Shown: positions 5,781 through 6,858 of the stretch, one piece after another
Layout of the letters: the number at the start of each line of letters is the position of its first letter
How positions within the stretch are numbered: position 1 is the first letter of the stretch
NCBI GenBank assembly: GCA_030620255.1
Contig: JAUXFB010000070.1
Coordinates: 1-6,858 of the forward strand
Length of the DNA stretch: 6,858 nucleotides
From: Candidatus Aminicenantota bacterium
GTDB taxonomy: Bacteria > Acidobacteriota > Aminicenantia > UBA2199
Direction of reading: 5' to 3'
Notes under the pieces: generated by a model
Told to the model about the DNA's origin: nothing
Seen by the model: only the letters and a program-made list of their open reading frames with translations
Database searches by the model: none
Made by a program: the position numbers and the translations under genes

Positions 5781-5854
5781 TTGATTTATGAGAAAATTTT
5801 TAGAGTTTTGCATTATATAAAGTATTTTACATTTCTATTACACAATTTGTTAAT

Positions 5855-5883
5855 TTGAAATTTGAAACAATATATATTAAAAT
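5855..5883 (+). promoter_or_regulatory. Likely promoter of the MTA phosphorylase / butyrate kinase operon
   Basis: TTGAAA (5855-5860), a 17-bp spacer and TAAAAT (5878-5883) match the vegetative consensus at 5/6 and 5/6, with a start expected near 5890. The surroundings are extremely AT-rich, so alternatives are possible. No riboswitch-like structure is seen in the short leader. Confidence 0.5.
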
Positions 5884-5916
5884 AAAATTTACTCTTAAAT
5901 TAAATATGGAGATAAA

Positions 5917-6798
5917 ATGGAAAATGTAGAGATTGGTATTATAGGCGGGAGTGGTTTTTACAAAATGATGAATCTAAAAAATCCTGATTATATTGAACTG
6001 GATACCCCATTTGGAAAACCCTCTGAAAAAATTCTAATAGGAAACTTAAATGGCCATTCCATTGCTTTTTTATCCAGACATGGAATTGGACATCGCTTGA
6101 ATCCATCGCAGGTAAATTACAGGGCAAATCTCTTTGCTATGAAAATGTTAAATGCACAGAGAATAATATCTATTACAGCTGTGGGCTCTTTAAAAGAAGA
6201 GATTGAACCTTGTGATCTTGTTATACCTGATCAATTCTTTGATAATACTTTTAAAAGAGAGAAAACCTTTTTTGACCACGGAGTTATTGCTCATGTCTCA
6301 ATGGCAGAGCCAATATGTCCATACATGGCAAATTTAGCTTTTAAAGAAGCCAAAAAGATGGGGATCAATGTACATAAAAATGGCACATATTTCAATATGG
6401 AAGGACCGCAGTTTTCCTCAAAGGCTGAGTCAAATGCTTATCGTAAACTTGGGTTTGATATAATTGGCATGACACAGGCAGTTGAAGCAAAACTTGCAAA
6501 AGAACTTGAAATATGTTTTTTGTCTCTTGCTTTTGTTACAGATTATGACTGCTGGCATCAAGAAGTTGAATCTGTAACAGTTGAAATGGTTGTAAAGAAT
6601 CTTAATGAAAATACAAAAAATGCAAATAGATTAATTGAATGTATAATTGAAAACATAGATAAATATAGATCTTCTTGTAAATGTGAAAATTCTTTAGAAA
6701 ATTCTATCCTCTCTGATCCTGGACTCATTCCTCTTGAAATTTACAAAAAACTTGAACTAATAATTGGTAAATATATAAAAAAACAGGAGATAAAATGA
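5917..6798 (+). CDS. mtnP: S-methyl-5'-thioadenosine phosphorylase
   Basis: This 293-residue cytoplasmic enzyme of the PNP/MTAP phosphorylase family should cleave methylthioadenosine with phosphate to adenine and methylthioribose-1-phosphate, recycling the by-product of polyamine and other SAM-dependent pathways. Visible signatures are GIIGGSGFY (7-15, phosphate loop with S12), LSRHGIGH (52-59, R54/H55 for phosphate), PSQVNYRAN (63-71), TAVGSLKEEI (87-96), DLVIPDQFFD (100-109), MEGPQFSSKAES (161-172), GMT (184-186) and TDYDCW (208-213). The two aspartates of TDYDCW (D209, D211) are the adenine-recognising pair of MTA phosphorylases, arguing against a 6-oxopurine phosphorylase. Length is normal for the family. 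The start has GGAGA at 5908-5912, and the stop overlaps the next start as ATGA, suggesting coupled translation with a kinase of the butyrate kinase type. Confidence 0.92.
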   Translation: MENVEIGIIGGSGFYKMMNLKNPDYIELDTPFGKPSEKILIGNLNGHSIAFLSRHGIGHRLNPSQVNYRANLFAMKMLNAQRIISITAVGSLKEEIEPCDLVIPDQFFDNTFKREKTFFDHGVIAHVSMAEPICPYMANLAFKEAKKMGINVHKNGTYFNMEGPQFSSKAESNAYRKLGFDIIGMTQAVEAKLAKELEICFLSLAFVTDYDCWHQEVESVTVEMVVKNLNENTKNANRLIECIIENIDKYRSSCKCENSLENSILSDPGLIPLEIYKKLELIIGKYIKKQEIK

Positions 6799-6858
6799 AT
6801 GATCTGATATTAATCATAAATACTGGAAACACATCCACTAAAATCGGGCTGTACAAAA
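6795..6858 (+). CDS. Butyrate kinase-like protein, N-terminal fragment (runs off the window)
   Basis: Only 21 codons are visible: MNDLILIINTGNTSTKIGLYK. The pattern I-x-x-I-N-x-G-x-T-S-T-K-I-x is the first phosphate-binding strand of the acetate/butyrate kinase group, and the STSTK form is that of butyrate kinases rather than acetate kinases (which usually read NSGSSSLK). Such enzymes make ATP from butyryl- or branched-chain acyl-phosphate during fermentation. GGAGA at 6786-6790 and the ATGA overlap with the preceding gene support the start. The assignment rests on one motif, so a related ASKHA-fold kinase cannot be excluded. Confidence 0.7.
   Translation, partial: MNDLILIINTGNTSTKIGLYK

Larger units (their letters stand above)
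5711..5781 (-). repeat. Duplicated promoter/leader segment, copy 2
   Basis: This is the partner of 3872-3939, in the same orientation and in the same position relative to its gene. The identical 20-bp core is at 5762-5781. The two copies lie in direct orientation on either side of the 542-aa gene, about 1.84 kb apart, so recombination between them would remove that gene and leave one intact promoter in front of the 393-aa gene. Confidence 0.8.

Noticed and set aside
3920..5781. Interpretation of the 20-bp direct repeats as ends of an insertion sequence or attachment sites
   Set aside because: No transposase or integrase lies between them, they have no terminal inverted repeats, and the similarity extends into -10 and leader sequence at matching positions before each gene, which fits duplicated promoters better.
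5782..5916. SAM- or purine-type riboswitch before the MTA phosphorylase gene
   Set aside because: The leader after the predicted start is under 30 nt and almost pure A/T, with no conserved stem pattern.

Overview
The window comes from an AT-rich bacterium, probably anaerobic and fermentative. It uses standard bacterial Shine-Dalgarno sites, has tightly overlapping genes, and ends in what looks like a butyrate kinase gene behind a methylthioadenosine phosphorylase gene. The sequence alone does not let me name a phylum.

Left block, 1-2600, + strand: a five-gene operon with every junction touching or overlapping. It encodes the C-terminal part of an ECF sigma factor (cut by the window edge), a membrane-anchored zinc-finger anti-sigma factor, two small membrane proteins with LiaF-like (DUF5668-type) membrane domains, and a membrane-anchored repeat protein of the DUF4097 type. 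This is the layout of a self-contained envelope-sensing regulatory unit: the anti-sigma holds the sigma factor at the membrane, and the remaining genes are candidate sensors or effectors.

Middle block, 2676-5684, - strand: two genes for large secreted proteins, convergent with the sigma operon. The upstream one (542 aa) has a signal peptide, a beta-rich N-terminal region, two Ig-like domains of the Kre9/KNH-like type and a CARDB-like C-terminal domain. The downstream one (393 aa) has a signal peptide, a cysteine-containing helical region, a Pro/Ser/His linker and a beta-rich C-terminal domain; I do not recognise its family. Both are visibly richer in G+C than the sigma operon. The two proteins do not look alike, yet their promoters and 5' leaders are clearly homologous over about 70 bp: an identical 20-bp block containing a perfect TTGACA box, the same 17-bp spacer, TAATRT-like -10 boxes and a conserved small hairpin. 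This shared, duplicated control region is the most interesting signal in the window.

Right block, 5917-6858, + strand: S-methyl-5'-thioadenosine phosphorylase (mtnP-like), followed with an ATGA overlap by the first 21 codons of a butyrate-kinase-like gene that leaves the window. It is divergent from the secreted-protein genes, with about 230 bp between start codons holding promoters for both directions.

No tRNA, rRNA, CRISPR array, transposase or phage gene was seen.
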